Shown one piece after another: positions 19,569 to 29,278 of a DNA stretch of 58,700 nt. Position 1 is the stretch's first letter. Each line of letters opens with the position of its first letter. The notes beneath the pieces were generated by a model. It did no database searches and was not told the DNA's origin. It saw nothing but the letters and a program-made list of their open reading frames with translations. Source of the DNA: Ascidiaceihabitans sp. (GTDB lineage Bacteria > Pseudomonadota > Alphaproteobacteria > Rhodobacterales > Rhodobacteraceae); NCBI GenBank assembly GCA_028388995.1, contig JAOEQC010000003.1:1-58700 (forward strand), in the 5' to 3' direction. The translations under genes and the position numbers were made by a program.

Positions 19569-21034
19569 TCCAAAGGAAAAATCGGGCGCGTGACATTTTT
19601 GTAGTTCAGTGACCCATAATCCAACGTACACAGTGCCCCACTGTCACAGACTATTATACGCCCAGCTAGAGGGGCGAAGGCCGCACGAAAATGCTGCATT
19701 GATTTTAATGCGATAATCGACTTTTCGGCTGGATTAATCCCAAAACTCTCGAACTGTTTCAAATCAAGGACTTGATGGGCGATACTAACAATAAGGATCT
19801 CGATCCCAGCGACCTCAAGCACTGCCGTTTGCCCAAAATCACGCTTTAATCCATCCATCATCGGTCCGCTTCCGACAACGTGACCCTCACCCGTCCATTT
19901 AACCCTGCCAGTCAAACGAAGTGGCGGCCCACCAAGCTGCGGTGCCGTTGCGCCGCCTATGTCCAACGTTACCTCTGAGCCAACTGGCTGAGCATTCAGC
20001 AATGCCGCAGCTTTAGGATCGATCAATGCACCAAAACAAGCGTCTTTAATGCCCGCATCCAAAAGTGCCGCCAATAGGTTCGTCGCATCACCGTAGGCAC
20101 CAGACCCTGGGTTGTCAGCGTAATCGGCGATGACCAATGGGCCTACACCCCCTTTCCATGCCTTGGCAGTATTTGCCGCTTCGGAGCAGCTGAGGTAAGT
20201 GTTCAATTCCTCAAACCGGCGATCCCAAATATCGTCTGCAAGGGTTTCAGCGATGGACTGATTGGCATCCGTATTCCCTTCACACGTGACAAGGACCGTT
20301 GGGCCAACCTCAGCAATATCTGCGCAAGGAAACGCGCCGTTTACGCTAATAGCATAGACCCCCTTGCGCGCCTCACATGCGCGAGCCATTGCATGGCGCT
20401 CGATCATGGGTCCAAGGTCAGTCCGCCCTGCATTTGCTTCTTCCAACATTGGCCTGTGCGCGCGGAGTGTTACCGGGTTGATCTCGCCCATCATCGTGCG
20501 TTGTAAGAGTTCAGCGCAACGCCGCCCAGTCGCGCGCAAATCTACGTGGGGGTAGGTCGTATAGGACACCAAAATTTGCGCCAGATCACACATTTTAGGT
20601 GTCACATTTGCATGTGGGTCAAGCGTTACAGCGATTGGAATATTTGCACCTGCACTAGCGCGAAGCCGCGCTAGTATTTCGCCCTCACCATCTTCGCAAA
20701 AATCAGTAACCATAGCGCCATGAAGCATCAAAAATATGCCGTCCCACTGTCCTTGCGCTGCAGCAATTAGAGGCGCGGTCAAGGTTTCAAACGCATCCCT
20801 TGTTACAGTCCCACCCGGGCCAGCAGCTGCACTAATAACGTGATCAATCTGCCAATTGTAATCCCCACCCACATCGAGCAATCCAGCAAGTTCTGTGTTC
20901 AAGTCGCCCCGAGTAGCAATCGCCAGCTCGCCATCCAAGAGGTAGCGATCTTCAAAGCTCTTTATCGTCGTAGGATGTATATTAAAAGTATTGGTCTCGT
21001 GTAAAATTTCGGCGGTTAATACTTTGAGTCTCAC
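19565..21034 (-). CDS. M81 family metallopeptidase (MlrC-like)
   Basis: LTAEILHETNTFN, MLHGAMVTDFCEDGEGEILARLR, VTLDPHANVTPKM, YTTYPHVDLRATGRR, IADYADNPGSGAYGD. Confidence 0.9.
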   Translation of the reverse strand: MRLKVLTAEILHETNTFNIHPTTIKSFEDRYLLDGELAIATRGDLNTELAGLLDVGGDYNWQIDHVISAAAGPGGTVTRDAFETLTAPLIAAAQGQWDGIFLMLHGAMVTDFCEDGEGEILARLRASAGANIPIAVTLDPHANVTPKMCDLAQILVSYTTYPHVDLRATGRRCAELLQRTMMGEINPVTLRAHRPMLEEANAGRTDLGPMIERHAMARACEARKGVYAISVNGAFPCADIAEVGPTVLVTCEGNTDANQSIAETLADDIWDRRFEELNTYLSCSEAANTAKAWKGGVGPLVIADYADNPGSGAYGDATNLLAALLDAGIKDACFGALIDPKAAALLNAQPVGSEVTLDIGGATAPQLGGPPLRLTGRVKWTGEGHVVGSGPMMDGLKRDFGQTAVLEVAGIEILIVSIAHQVLDLKQFESFGINPAEKSIIALKSMQHFRAAFAPLAGRIIVCDSGALCTLDYGSLNYKNVTRPIFPLD

Positions 21035-21173
21035 GATAGTATCCTTTGAAACCTATGCTTACTTGAACGGCTATTTTTTGGTTTTGTTTTAGGAAGTGCG
21101 TCCAACATGGCCTGTGAATTTGCCATAAAGGCTTACCATCTTGTTCATCCGGTTCTAGACCTCAAGTAATATT

Positions 21174-21440
21174 TCAATATAGACGCCGTTCACCAATAAG
21201 CCACGGTTGATCTCCAATATCGTTGCGCAGGTTCTTTTTAAGATCCTTGCAGCCATCGTAACCGATGCTTCGACAAAACCTGCCAACAGTTAGCTCACTT
21301 AAGCACACTTTGGTTGCCAAACTCGCCGCTTTTTTCAAATGAAAGGTTTTCAAGTTCTGCAAACATGAAAGCCGCCAACGCGGTCAGTCTTAGAGGATAA
21401 AGACAGGGCTACATTTAGCCGCTCACTTAGGGTTCTATTT
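21174..21440 (-). pseudogene. MurR/RpiR-family regulator remnant (N-terminal region only, frameshifted)
   Basis: ERLNVALSLSSKTDRVGGF(fs)LKTFHLKKAASLATKVCLSELTVGRFCRSIGYDGCKDLKKNLRNDIGDQPWLIGERRLY*; HTH recognisable, SIS domain absent. Confidence 0.65.
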
Positions 21441-21524
21441 ATCTTTCTAATCCCGAAAACGTATCGCGGGACGCCAAAGATTAAATCGATGAGAAAGCCA
21501 AAGCATGTGCCACGGAATGACCTG

Positions 21525-22643
21525 TTATTTCGCGAAGCTGTTAAAGCGTGCAGGCGAAAGAGCAACTGCAAATTCAGTCGAGATTTCACTGTTCGCCTTT
21601 GTGCAGAGATCAGCCGTTAGTTTGGCCAAGACGGGTGCCATCATAATCCCATATCCGCCCTGCCCTGCCAGCCAAAAGAAATTGGGCACGCCATGATCAA
21701 AACCGACAACCGGCGCTTCATCTGGCACAAAACTGCGCAGGCCCGCCCAACTGTGTTCAATCTTTGGGACTTTGATCAGCGTTTCGCTCTCGATCCAATC
21801 CGCGAGCACGGCAATATCCATATCATCCGCCCATGCATCCATCGGTCCACTCGGCGTGGCGTCTCCCGGTGACACCATTAACCTACCCGCATCGGGTTTC
21901 ATGTAAGCATCTGTCCCCGCAAAATCGATTGCGGGTAGTTTTGCGCAAACTATCTCGTTTGGCGCTTTAATAAGGATACCAGTCCGCCGTTTTGGCACCA
22001 AGCCGACCGAACGCGCCCCAACGAGCGCACCAATCTCGTCCGCCCAAGCCCCTGCTGCGTTAATAATATGCAAGGCACGAAAGCTGTTATTGGCCGTTTC
22101 GATCAACCATGCCCCCGCATCGCGCGAAATACGAAGGACGCCTTGCTTCACCAGCATTTCAGCGCCGCGCATTCGCGCACCTTTTATGTAACCTTGATGC
22201 AAACTTGCGACGTCAATATCGCTGACATTTGCTTCATAAACCGCGCCCTGAACGCGTTCGGGGCGCAAAAAAGGGACCCGTTCCAACGCTTCTTTTGGAT
22301 CAATTCGACAGACTATTTCTCCTGCCTGAGACATCGCGAGCAGTGGTTTGAGCTCTTCTTCAAAGCCAGCCGAAGCAACCGTGAGACAACCACGTGCGCT
22401 GAGCAAAGGCGAATCGCAGAACCCAGATGGTGGCTGGGCAAAGAAGCTAGCACTCGCATCATTGATCCTGCGCACAACTGGACCACCAAAATTACGGGTG
22501 AATAGCGCCGCAGATCTACCAGTGGCGTGATATCCCATTACATTTTCAGTTTCTAAAAGCAGCACACTGCCATGTTCGGCCAACTCATAAGCAGCCGAAA
22601 CACCTGCGATTCCACCGCCGACCACTCCGAAATCATATATCAT
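21525..22643 (-). CDS. FAD-dependent oxidoreductase (glycine/D-amino acid oxidase family)
   Basis: DFGVVGGGIAGVSAAYELAEHGSVLLLE; INAAGAWADEIGALVG; WAGLRSFVPDEAPVVGFD; WLAGQGGYGIMMAPVLAKL. Confidence 0.87.
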   Translation of the reverse strand: MIYDFGVVGGGIAGVSAAYELAEHGSVLLLETENVMGYHATGRSAALFTRNFGGPVVRRINDASASFFAQPPSGFCDSPLLSARGCLTVASAGFEEELKPLLAMSQAGEIVCRIDPKEALERVPFLRPERVQGAVYEANVSDIDVASLHQGYIKGARMRGAEMLVKQGVLRISRDAGAWLIETANNSFRALHIINAAGAWADEIGALVGARSVGLVPKRRTGILIKAPNEIVCAKLPAIDFAGTDAYMKPDAGRLMVSPGDATPSGPMDAWADDMDIAVLADWIESETLIKVPKIEHSWAGLRSFVPDEAPVVGFDHGVPNFFWLAGQGGYGIMMAPVLAKLTADLCTKANSEISTEFAVALSPARFNSFAK

Positions 22644-22962
22644 TAAAAGCTACCCATTTGGAAAACCTAAGCTCTCGGTACAAACCCAGATCAATGCAAG
22701 GCTCTTTTCGTACGCTCAGCACAAGTAAAACTAAAATCATTGACTCAATGAAAGTTATATTACTTAATTAACTCAGTTGAAGGAAAGTATTACAACACAA
22801 CTCTCAACAACGGCCATTGGGCGGCACCGCCATGGAACGTGGCTGCGCCTTAGAGCATCCAAACACCTACACGATGCGGGCACATAATTTTGAAAACGAC
22901 ATTGGCCTGTAGGCCCAAAGCTATTTAGCGGAACACGACAAAACCCAACAAGGAAAGACCTT

Positions 22963-25002
22963 ATGAAAAAGATATTCTTATCCAGCGTCGCACTCACAGC
23001 GTTTGCTGGCTCGGCGATGGCAGCCTGCCCTGCTGTAACCGTTTCAGACGCGATGGGCGTAGCCTTTGGCGCATTCCCTCAGCAATATGAATTGGCAGAG
23101 TTCCAAGGTCTTGCCAACTGCACGATGGAGATGTCGGAAAACCCAGATATTGGCGCGATGAATGCACGCATTCGCGGTAATCCTGATATGCCTGCTTTGG
23201 CGGACCGTCTCCCCTCTGAACCTCTTGTGGTTGCGCCCTATGACATGATCGGCAGCTACGGCGGCATGTTCAATGCACTCTCGAACGCGACTGAGGCTGG
23301 TACGTCTGACTTTATGTCCGTGCGCCACGTCAACCTTGTACGTTACTCCGATGACCTGACAACCATCGTACCTAATGTTGCCAAAAGCTGGTCGTGGAAT
23401 GATGACTTCACCCAACTGACATTCGTTCTACGCGAAGGCCACAAATGGTCCGACGGTCAACCTTTTGGCGCGGAGGATGTCGAATTCTGGTATGAGAACC
23501 TGCAACTTGATTCCAATGTGATCGAAAGCCCGAAAGACTATGTTCTGGCTGGCGGCCAGGCGATGACAGTAGATGTCATCGACGCGCTCACGGTACGTTT
23601 CAACATGCCCGTACCCAAGCCTGGATTCCTCGCGCATTTCGCCAACCACTATGCACAAGGCTTCCAGCCCAAGCATTTCCTTGGTCAATACCATCCCGAT
23701 GTGAATCCAGACGCGGATGCGCTTGCTCAATCGTTGGGCTTCGAGAACGGTTATGATCTGGTCAAGGCCTACTACGGTAGTTCTGACTGGATGGACACGC
23801 CGACACCTATGCTGGCGCACCCTGAAAAGGTTGCAGGCCTACCCCTTGATGCCGCACCAACCTTGGAAAGCCACATCGTCATTTCCGAAAGCACAGAAGG
23901 CCGTCAGTTCGTTGCTAATCCATATTTCTACATGGTCGACACAGCAGGTAATCAGCTGCCCTATATTAACGAGATGGACGAGATTTTTGTCGGCGAAAGC
24001 GAAGTACGTCTGTTAAAACTGGTAAACGGCGAAGTTGATTACAAAGCGCAGGCTTTGCAGATCGATTACGTTCCACTCTTGATGGAAAATCAAGAAAAAG
24101 CTGGCTTTATTGTCGATCTAAAGCCTGACATCACCATGCCAACCTTTGCATTCAACGTCACATCTGAGAACCTCGAAAAGCGTAAAGTCTTTGGCGATTT
24201 AAAGTTTCGCCAAGCGATGTCGGTTGCGATGAATCGCGACGAGATTAACGAAGTCGCCATGTTCGGACTTGGAACGCCTCAGCAATATGTGGGCTTCTCT
24301 CCAACTCCTGATTTCGTGACACCAGATTGGGAGCAGCATTTCGCACAGTTCGATCCGGAAATGGCGAAAAGTTTGCTTGACGAAATCGGCGTTGTCGATG
24401 CGGATGGTGACGGCATGCGCGATCTTCCAAATGGCGATCAGTTGATTCTGAACCTTCAAGTTGCGACGCAAGGTATCTCGATCAAGATCGTTGAATTGGT
24501 CGGTCAAAGCTGGCGCGATGTAGGCATCAACAACACGGTAAAAGAAGTAACGTCGGATGAGTATCGTTCGTCGCAGTCTTCAAACCAGTTGGATGTGACC
24601 CTTTGGGAAAAGTCTGTCCCCTTGGCGGTTGTCCTTGGAAACGGCGAAATTTTTATCCCGCCCTATGACAACTATTTCAACATGCGCACCGCGATGCTTT
24701 GGGGTGAGTATGTAGATTCCGATGGCGCATCCGGTGTTGAACCACCTGCCTATGCCAAGGAAATGATGGAAGACATCAAAGCGTTCCAAGCTGTCGCAGT
24801 CGGTACGCCTGAATCCGATGCATTAGGCCTCAAACTGGTCGCCAACATGACTAGTAGTCTGTTGTTCATCGGTACTGTGAAAGAGCAAAAGCCGATCTAT
24901 CACAACGCAGATTTGAAGAACTTCACACAGTTCCAGACAGCGTCTTATGCTTACTACCGGACATACCCCTACCGTCCATCCCAGTGGTTTCTTGACGAAT
25001 AA
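22963..25002 (+). CDS. ABC transporter substrate-binding protein, peptide/family 5 type
   Basis: Signal peptide MKKIFLSSVALTAFAGSAMA; VRYSDDLTTIVPNVAKSWSWNDDFTQLTFVLREGHKWSDGQPFGAEDVEFWYE. Confidence 0.87.
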   Translation: MKKIFLSSVALTAFAGSAMAACPAVTVSDAMGVAFGAFPQQYELAEFQGLANCTMEMSENPDIGAMNARIRGNPDMPALADRLPSEPLVVAPYDMIGSYGGMFNALSNATEAGTSDFMSVRHVNLVRYSDDLTTIVPNVAKSWSWNDDFTQLTFVLREGHKWSDGQPFGAEDVEFWYENLQLDSNVIESPKDYVLAGGQAMTVDVIDALTVRFNMPVPKPGFLAHFANHYAQGFQPKHFLGQYHPDVNPDADALAQSLGFENGYDLVKAYYGSSDWMDTPTPMLAHPEKVAGLPLDAAPTLESHIVISESTEGRQFVANPYFYMVDTAGNQLPYINEMDEIFVGESEVRLLKLVNGEVDYKAQALQIDYVPLLMENQEKAGFIVDLKPDITMPTFAFNVTSENLEKRKVFGDLKFRQAMSVAMNRDEINEVAMFGLGTPQQYVGFSPTPDFVTPDWEQHFAQFDPEMAKSLLDEIGVVDADGDGMRDLPNGDQLILNLQVATQGISIKIVELVGQSWRDVGINNTVKEVTSDEYRSSQSSNQLDVTLWEKSVPLAVVLGNGEIFIPPYDNYFNMRTAMLWGEYVDSDGASGVEPPAYAKEMMEDIKAFQAVAVGTPESDALGLKLVANMTSSLLFIGTVKEQKPIYHNADLKNFTQFQTASYAYYRTYPYRPSQWFLDE

Positions 25003-25028
25003 GTCAGGCCTTTACTAAATAAGACCAC

Positions 25029-25056
25029 GTTGCGGGCCATAGGTTCGGCCCGCAAC
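25029..25056 (+). promoter_or_regulatory. Perfect 10-bp stem-loop in SBP-permease intergenic region
   Basis: GTTGCGGGCC-ATAGGTTC-GGCCCGCAAC. Confidence 0.75.
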
Positions 25057-25114
25057 TCACACCAAAAGACGCGAGCCCAAATGGGTCGTATTCATCTTTG
25101 AGGCGGTAACACGG

Positions 25115-26119
25115 ATGATCCAGTTTCTACGTTTTGCGATGACCCGCGCGGTGCTGGCCTTTATCACGCTCTGTTTTGTCTCCTTCATCGTGTTTTCATT
25201 AATGGAATTGGTTCCAGGCGATTGCGCCGAACGTTATCTCGCTTTCAAAAACTCCCAAGGCGCGCAAATTTCGATTGCCGATATCGAAGCCGAACGTGTC
25301 CGACTTGGCTTAGACCGTCCCTTCTTCGAACGCTGGGTCAAATGGATCTTTGGTGCTTTTCAGGGAGAGTTTGGCGATAGCTGCATCCTTCGGCTCGATA
25401 TCTCTCAATTACTTGGTCAAAAGGTCTGGCTCAGCATAGGCATCTGTCTTGGCTCACTTGCGGTTGCCTACGCCATTGCAATTCCAGTCGGCATCATAGC
25501 CGCTACATCGCGCAACCCATTCTTGAACAATTCTCTACGCCTTGTCAGTTACCTTGGTCTTGCGCTGCCAAACTTCTTGCTCGCGCTGATGATCATGCTG
25601 TTTTCGACCGTTATGTTCGGCAACAGCCTTACGGGACTTTTTTCACCTGAATACCGTGATGCACCGTGGGATTGGGGGCGCATCAAAGATTTCCTGAGCC
25701 ACGTCTGGCTACCCGTATTCATCCTTGGCTGGTCTGCCACAGCATTCGCAATCCAAACAGTGCGCGCGCTGATGTCAGATGAAATCAGCAAGCTATATGT
25801 GACTGCAGCCGCCGCGCGCGGAGTGTCGGGACGTCGCTTGCTCATGCGCTACCCTGCGCGTCACGCGCTCAGCCCGATTATCAATTCGCTTGGCTTTGAT
25901 TTGAACCGTATCTTCAACGAATTGCCCATCGTCGCGCTGATCCTAACATTGACCGAAGCGGGATCACTGTTGATCGAAGCACTTGCGCGATCAAACGATC
26001 AGCAACTCGCGGGTGCGATCATCTTTTTCCTGACAGGGAGTATCGTCGCCATTAATTTCATTACTGATATCGTGCTGGCCATCGTGGACCCACGCATTCG
26101 TCGCAGCATATTGGGATAA
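25115..26119 (+). CDS. ABC transporter permease (DppB/OppB type)
   Basis: ELVPGDCAERYLA; YVTAAAARGVSGRRLLMRYPARHALSPIINSLG EAA-type loop. Confidence 0.88.
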   Translation: MIQFLRFAMTRAVLAFITLCFVSFIVFSLMELVPGDCAERYLAFKNSQGAQISIADIEAERVRLGLDRPFFERWVKWIFGAFQGEFGDSCILRLDISQLLGQKVWLSIGICLGSLAVAYAIAIPVGIIAATSRNPFLNNSLRLVSYLGLALPNFLLALMIMLFSTVMFGNSLTGLFSPEYRDAPWDWGRIKDFLSHVWLPVFILGWSATAFAIQTVRALMSDEISKLYVTAAAARGVSGRRLLMRYPARHALSPIINSLGFDLNRIFNELPIVALILTLTEAGSLLIEALARSNDQQLAGAIIFFLTGSIVAINFITDIVLAIVDPRIRRSILG

Positions 26120-26124
26120 CAGAC

Positions 26125-27267
26125 ATGACCGAAGCCAATATCTACGATAACACCGTCGATCAAAACGCGAAAGATGCTTATTTTACAGCCTCTCAGGGTC
26201 AGTTGATCTGGACCCGTTTCAAAAAGCAAAAGGCAGCAATGGTTGGCGCTTGGGTGCTGGTGTTTTTGATCTTGTCCGGCATCTTTGCGCCCTTCCTGAC
26301 CCCGTATGACCCGACGATCGCGGGGCGCGACAAGGATTACCTGAACGGCGCACCAACCATTCCGCAGTTCTGTGACGATAACGGCTGTTCGCTGCGTCCC
26401 TTTGTTTATGCGTTAGAGCGTTCACGTTCAGCCAAAACGAACTTTCGATGGGTCACGACGATCAACACTGACAAGCGTCAGTATCTTGAATTCTTTGTAG
26501 AAGGGTCGCATTTCAAATACTTTGGCATTACTTTCAACACCCATCTGTTCGGTCTTGATGAAGGGTTTGTTCATCTGTTCGGCACAGACTCAACCGGAAA
26601 AGACATCTTTTCGCGCACGTTTCATGCGATCAACACATCACTTGCCGTTGGGACAATTGGTGTCTTTATCGCCTTTGTGCTGGCCCTGATAATCGGGGGA
26701 ATTTCTGGCTATTACGGTGGTTGGGTAGACAGTTTCATCCAGATGGTAACCGACGCGGTGCGCACTATCCCTGCGATTCCGCTCTTCATGGCCCTAGCTG
26801 CATTTATCCCCGATACGTGGAGCGCGGAGGAGAGGTTTTTCTTCATCTCGATCATCCTCGGTCTCATTGGCTGGCCCACACTGGCACGGCGGGTGCGGAC
26901 CCACTTACTGACCGAACGCAATCAAGAATACGTGCTCGCTGCCCAGCTTTGCGGGGCCTCCTCTGGACACGTCATTCGCAAACATTTGCTGCCCAGCTTC
27001 ACCAGTTACATCATCGTTGATCTGGTGATCTCTTTCCCCTACATGGTGCTGTCAGAAACTGCACTTAGCTTTATCGGGCTTGGCCTCAAGGATCCAGTAA
27101 ATTCCCTTGGTGTCATGCTTCAAAACGTTACCAGCGCAGATGTATTGCTGAATTATCAGTGGTATTTTATTCCGGTGATATTCTTCATCGTACTTGTAAT
27201 GGCCTTCGTATTTGTCGGGGACGGACTACGTGACGCGGCAGATCCTTATGGAGATACAAAGAAATGA
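26125..27267 (+). CDS. ABC transporter permease (DppC/OppC type)
   Basis: LFGTDSTGKDIFSRTFHAINTSLAVG; EYVLAAQLCGASSGHVIRKHLLPSF. Confidence 0.88.
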   Translation: MTEANIYDNTVDQNAKDAYFTASQGQLIWTRFKKQKAAMVGAWVLVFLILSGIFAPFLTPYDPTIAGRDKDYLNGAPTIPQFCDDNGCSLRPFVYALERSRSAKTNFRWVTTINTDKRQYLEFFVEGSHFKYFGITFNTHLFGLDEGFVHLFGTDSTGKDIFSRTFHAINTSLAVGTIGVFIAFVLALIIGGISGYYGGWVDSFIQMVTDAVRTIPAIPLFMALAAFIPDTWSAEERFFFISIILGLIGWPTLARRVRTHLLTERNQEYVLAAQLCGASSGHVIRKHLLPSFTSYIIVDLVISFPYMVLSETALSFIGLGLKDPVNSLGVMLQNVTSADVLLNYQWYFIPVIFFIVLVMAFVFVGDGLRDAADPYGDTKK

Positions 27268-28265
27268 GCCGCCTGATTGATGTCGAAAACCTAACCCTGC
27301 AATTTGACACTGATGAAGGGCGCATCACTGCCATTGATAATGTGTCTTTCAACCTTGAGGCTGGCGAAATTATGGGGCTGGTTGGTGAAAGCGGATCGGG
27401 CAAATCCGTGACCGCGAAGTCCTTGATGAAGCTCAACCCGCGCAACGCGATTTATGGGACAGACACCAAGATAACTTTGCATCTCGACGATGGTCCAATC
27501 GATGTCATGTCGCTTCAAAACAACGCCGAGATGAAAGTCGTGCGGGGCGGTGCAATTTCACTGATCTTCCAAGAACCCATGGCGAGCTTTGCCCCTGCAA
27601 TCTCCATCGGTGATCAGATGGTCGAACAATTGATGATCCACACTGATTTCTCCAAAGCGCAATCCAAGGAACTTTCCATCGAGATGCTGGATCGCGTCGG
27701 TATTTCCGATCCCTCGACGCGGTTTGGGCAATATGCCTTTGAACTTTCCGGCGGTATGCGTCAGCGTGCGATGATTGCGATGGCATTGTCGACCAAGCCA
27801 AAGCTGTTGATTGCGGATGAACCGACCACTGCGCTTGATGTCACTATCCAAGCGCAAGTTATCGATCTAATGAAGGATTTGGTTAGCGAATTTGGCATGG
27901 GTATTATTTTTATCACTCACGACCTTGGCGTGATAGCACAGACAGCCGACAAAGTCGCAGTGATGTACCTAGGACGTTTGGTCGAACAAGGTACTGTGCG
28001 CGATGTAATCCGCCGGCCTGCTCACCCATACACGCGCGGGCTACTGGCGGCCCTGCCGAAGCTTGATGATATTGACGCTCCATTGACGCCAATTCCCGGT
28101 GATATCCCCTCGCCTTTGGAACGCCCTCCAGGCTGCGTTTACAACACGCGTTGCCAAGAGGTTGACGGCCCACAATGCGCTGTCAAAATTCCCGGATTTG
28201 CCCAAGTTAGAGAGGGCCATACCGCCGCTTGCCACCTCTATGGTCCAACGGAGGGCAAAACATGA
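27264..28265 (+). CDS. Oligopeptide-type ABC transporter ATP-binding protein
   Basis: GLVGESGSGKSVTAKSLM; ELSGGMRQRAMIAMALSTKPKLLIADEPTTALDV. Confidence 0.9.
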   Translation: MSRLIDVENLTLQFDTDEGRITAIDNVSFNLEAGEIMGLVGESGSGKSVTAKSLMKLNPRNAIYGTDTKITLHLDDGPIDVMSLQNNAEMKVVRGGAISLIFQEPMASFAPAISIGDQMVEQLMIHTDFSKAQSKELSIEMLDRVGISDPSTRFGQYAFELSGGMRQRAMIAMALSTKPKLLIADEPTTALDVTIQAQVIDLMKDLVSEFGMGIIFITHDLGVIAQTADKVAVMYLGRLVEQGTVRDVIRRPAHPYTRGLLAALPKLDDIDAPLTPIPGDIPSPLERPPGCVYNTRCQEVDGPQCAVKIPGFAQVREGHTAACHLYGPTEGKT

Positions 28266-29257
28266 ACGAGAGACCACTGATCAGCGCGCAAAACCTCTCT
28301 GTTCACTACGCGTTGCGCGGTAATTTGATTGGCCCGAAACCCTATGTTGCCGCAGTCGAAAACGTCAGTATTGAGATCGCTGCAGGCAGTTTCTTTGGTC
28401 TGGTGGGCGAGTCTGGTTCGGGCAAAACCACTTTGGGTCGCGCTATGCTTCGCGCTGCGCCGATCACCAAAGGTGATGTTTTGTTTGAAGATGGCGAAGT
28501 CTCTTATTCGCTCAAAAACCTCGGTAAGAAAGAACTAAAAGACTATCGCAAGCGCGCGCAACTCATCTTCCAAGATCCTTATGCCGCGCTTAGTCCACGT
28601 ATGACAGTGCGAGACATTATCGCAGAACCTCTAGAAGTCATGGGTCTGACAAAATCACGCACCGAAACCGATGAACGTGTACGCGAAATTGCGAGTAAAT
28701 GCCGTTTAAATGTCGAACACCTGCGCCGTTTTCCACACGCCTTTTCTGGCGGACAACGCCAGCGTATTTCTATTGCACGCGCACTGGTCTCTGGTCCAAA
28801 ATTCATCGTCGCGGATGAAAGCGTTGCGGCTTTAGACGTTTCCATTCAGGCAGATGTGCTTAATCTCCTTAAGGCGATCCAACAGGAAATGGGCCTAACA
28901 TTTTTATTTATCAGCCATGACCTAAGCGTCGTTGCCCACGTCTGCGATCATGTAGCTGTGATGTATCTAGGTCGCCTTGTGGAAACCGCGCCTACGCGCG
29001 CGCTCTTTTCTAATCCGCGCCATCCCTATACTAAAGCGCTGCTCTCCGCGATCCCCTCCCTTGACCCAGATGATCGCGGCAAAGCGCAAAAGCTGGAAGG
29101 TGAAATCCCATCGCCAACAAACCCGCCGCCGGGCTGCAAGTTCCAGACCCGTTGCCCTAAGGCAATCGATCGTTGTCGTGTTGAAGAACCGGTTCTAGAA
29201 AGTGCAGGTACAGAACATTTTGTGGCCTGTCATCGGTGGAAAGAACTCTCTGTTTAA
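28262..29257 (+). CDS. Oligopeptide-type ABC transporter ATP-binding protein
   Basis: GLVGESGSGKTTLGRAM; FSGGQRQRISIARALVSGPKFIVADESVAALDVS; start MNERPLISAQ. Confidence 0.9.
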   Translation: MNERPLISAQNLSVHYALRGNLIGPKPYVAAVENVSIEIAAGSFFGLVGESGSGKTTLGRAMLRAAPITKGDVLFEDGEVSYSLKNLGKKELKDYRKRAQLIFQDPYAALSPRMTVRDIIAEPLEVMGLTKSRTETDERVREIASKCRLNVEHLRRFPHAFSGGQRQRISIARALVSGPKFIVADESVAALDVSIQADVLNLLKAIQQEMGLTFLFISHDLSVVAHVCDHVAVMYLGRLVETAPTRALFSNPRHPYTKALLSAIPSLDPDDRGKAQKLEGEIPSPTNPPPGCKFQTRCPKAIDRCRVEEPVLESAGTEHFVACHRWKELSV

Positions 29258-29278
29258 ATCTAAGTGAGCAAACCCGAT

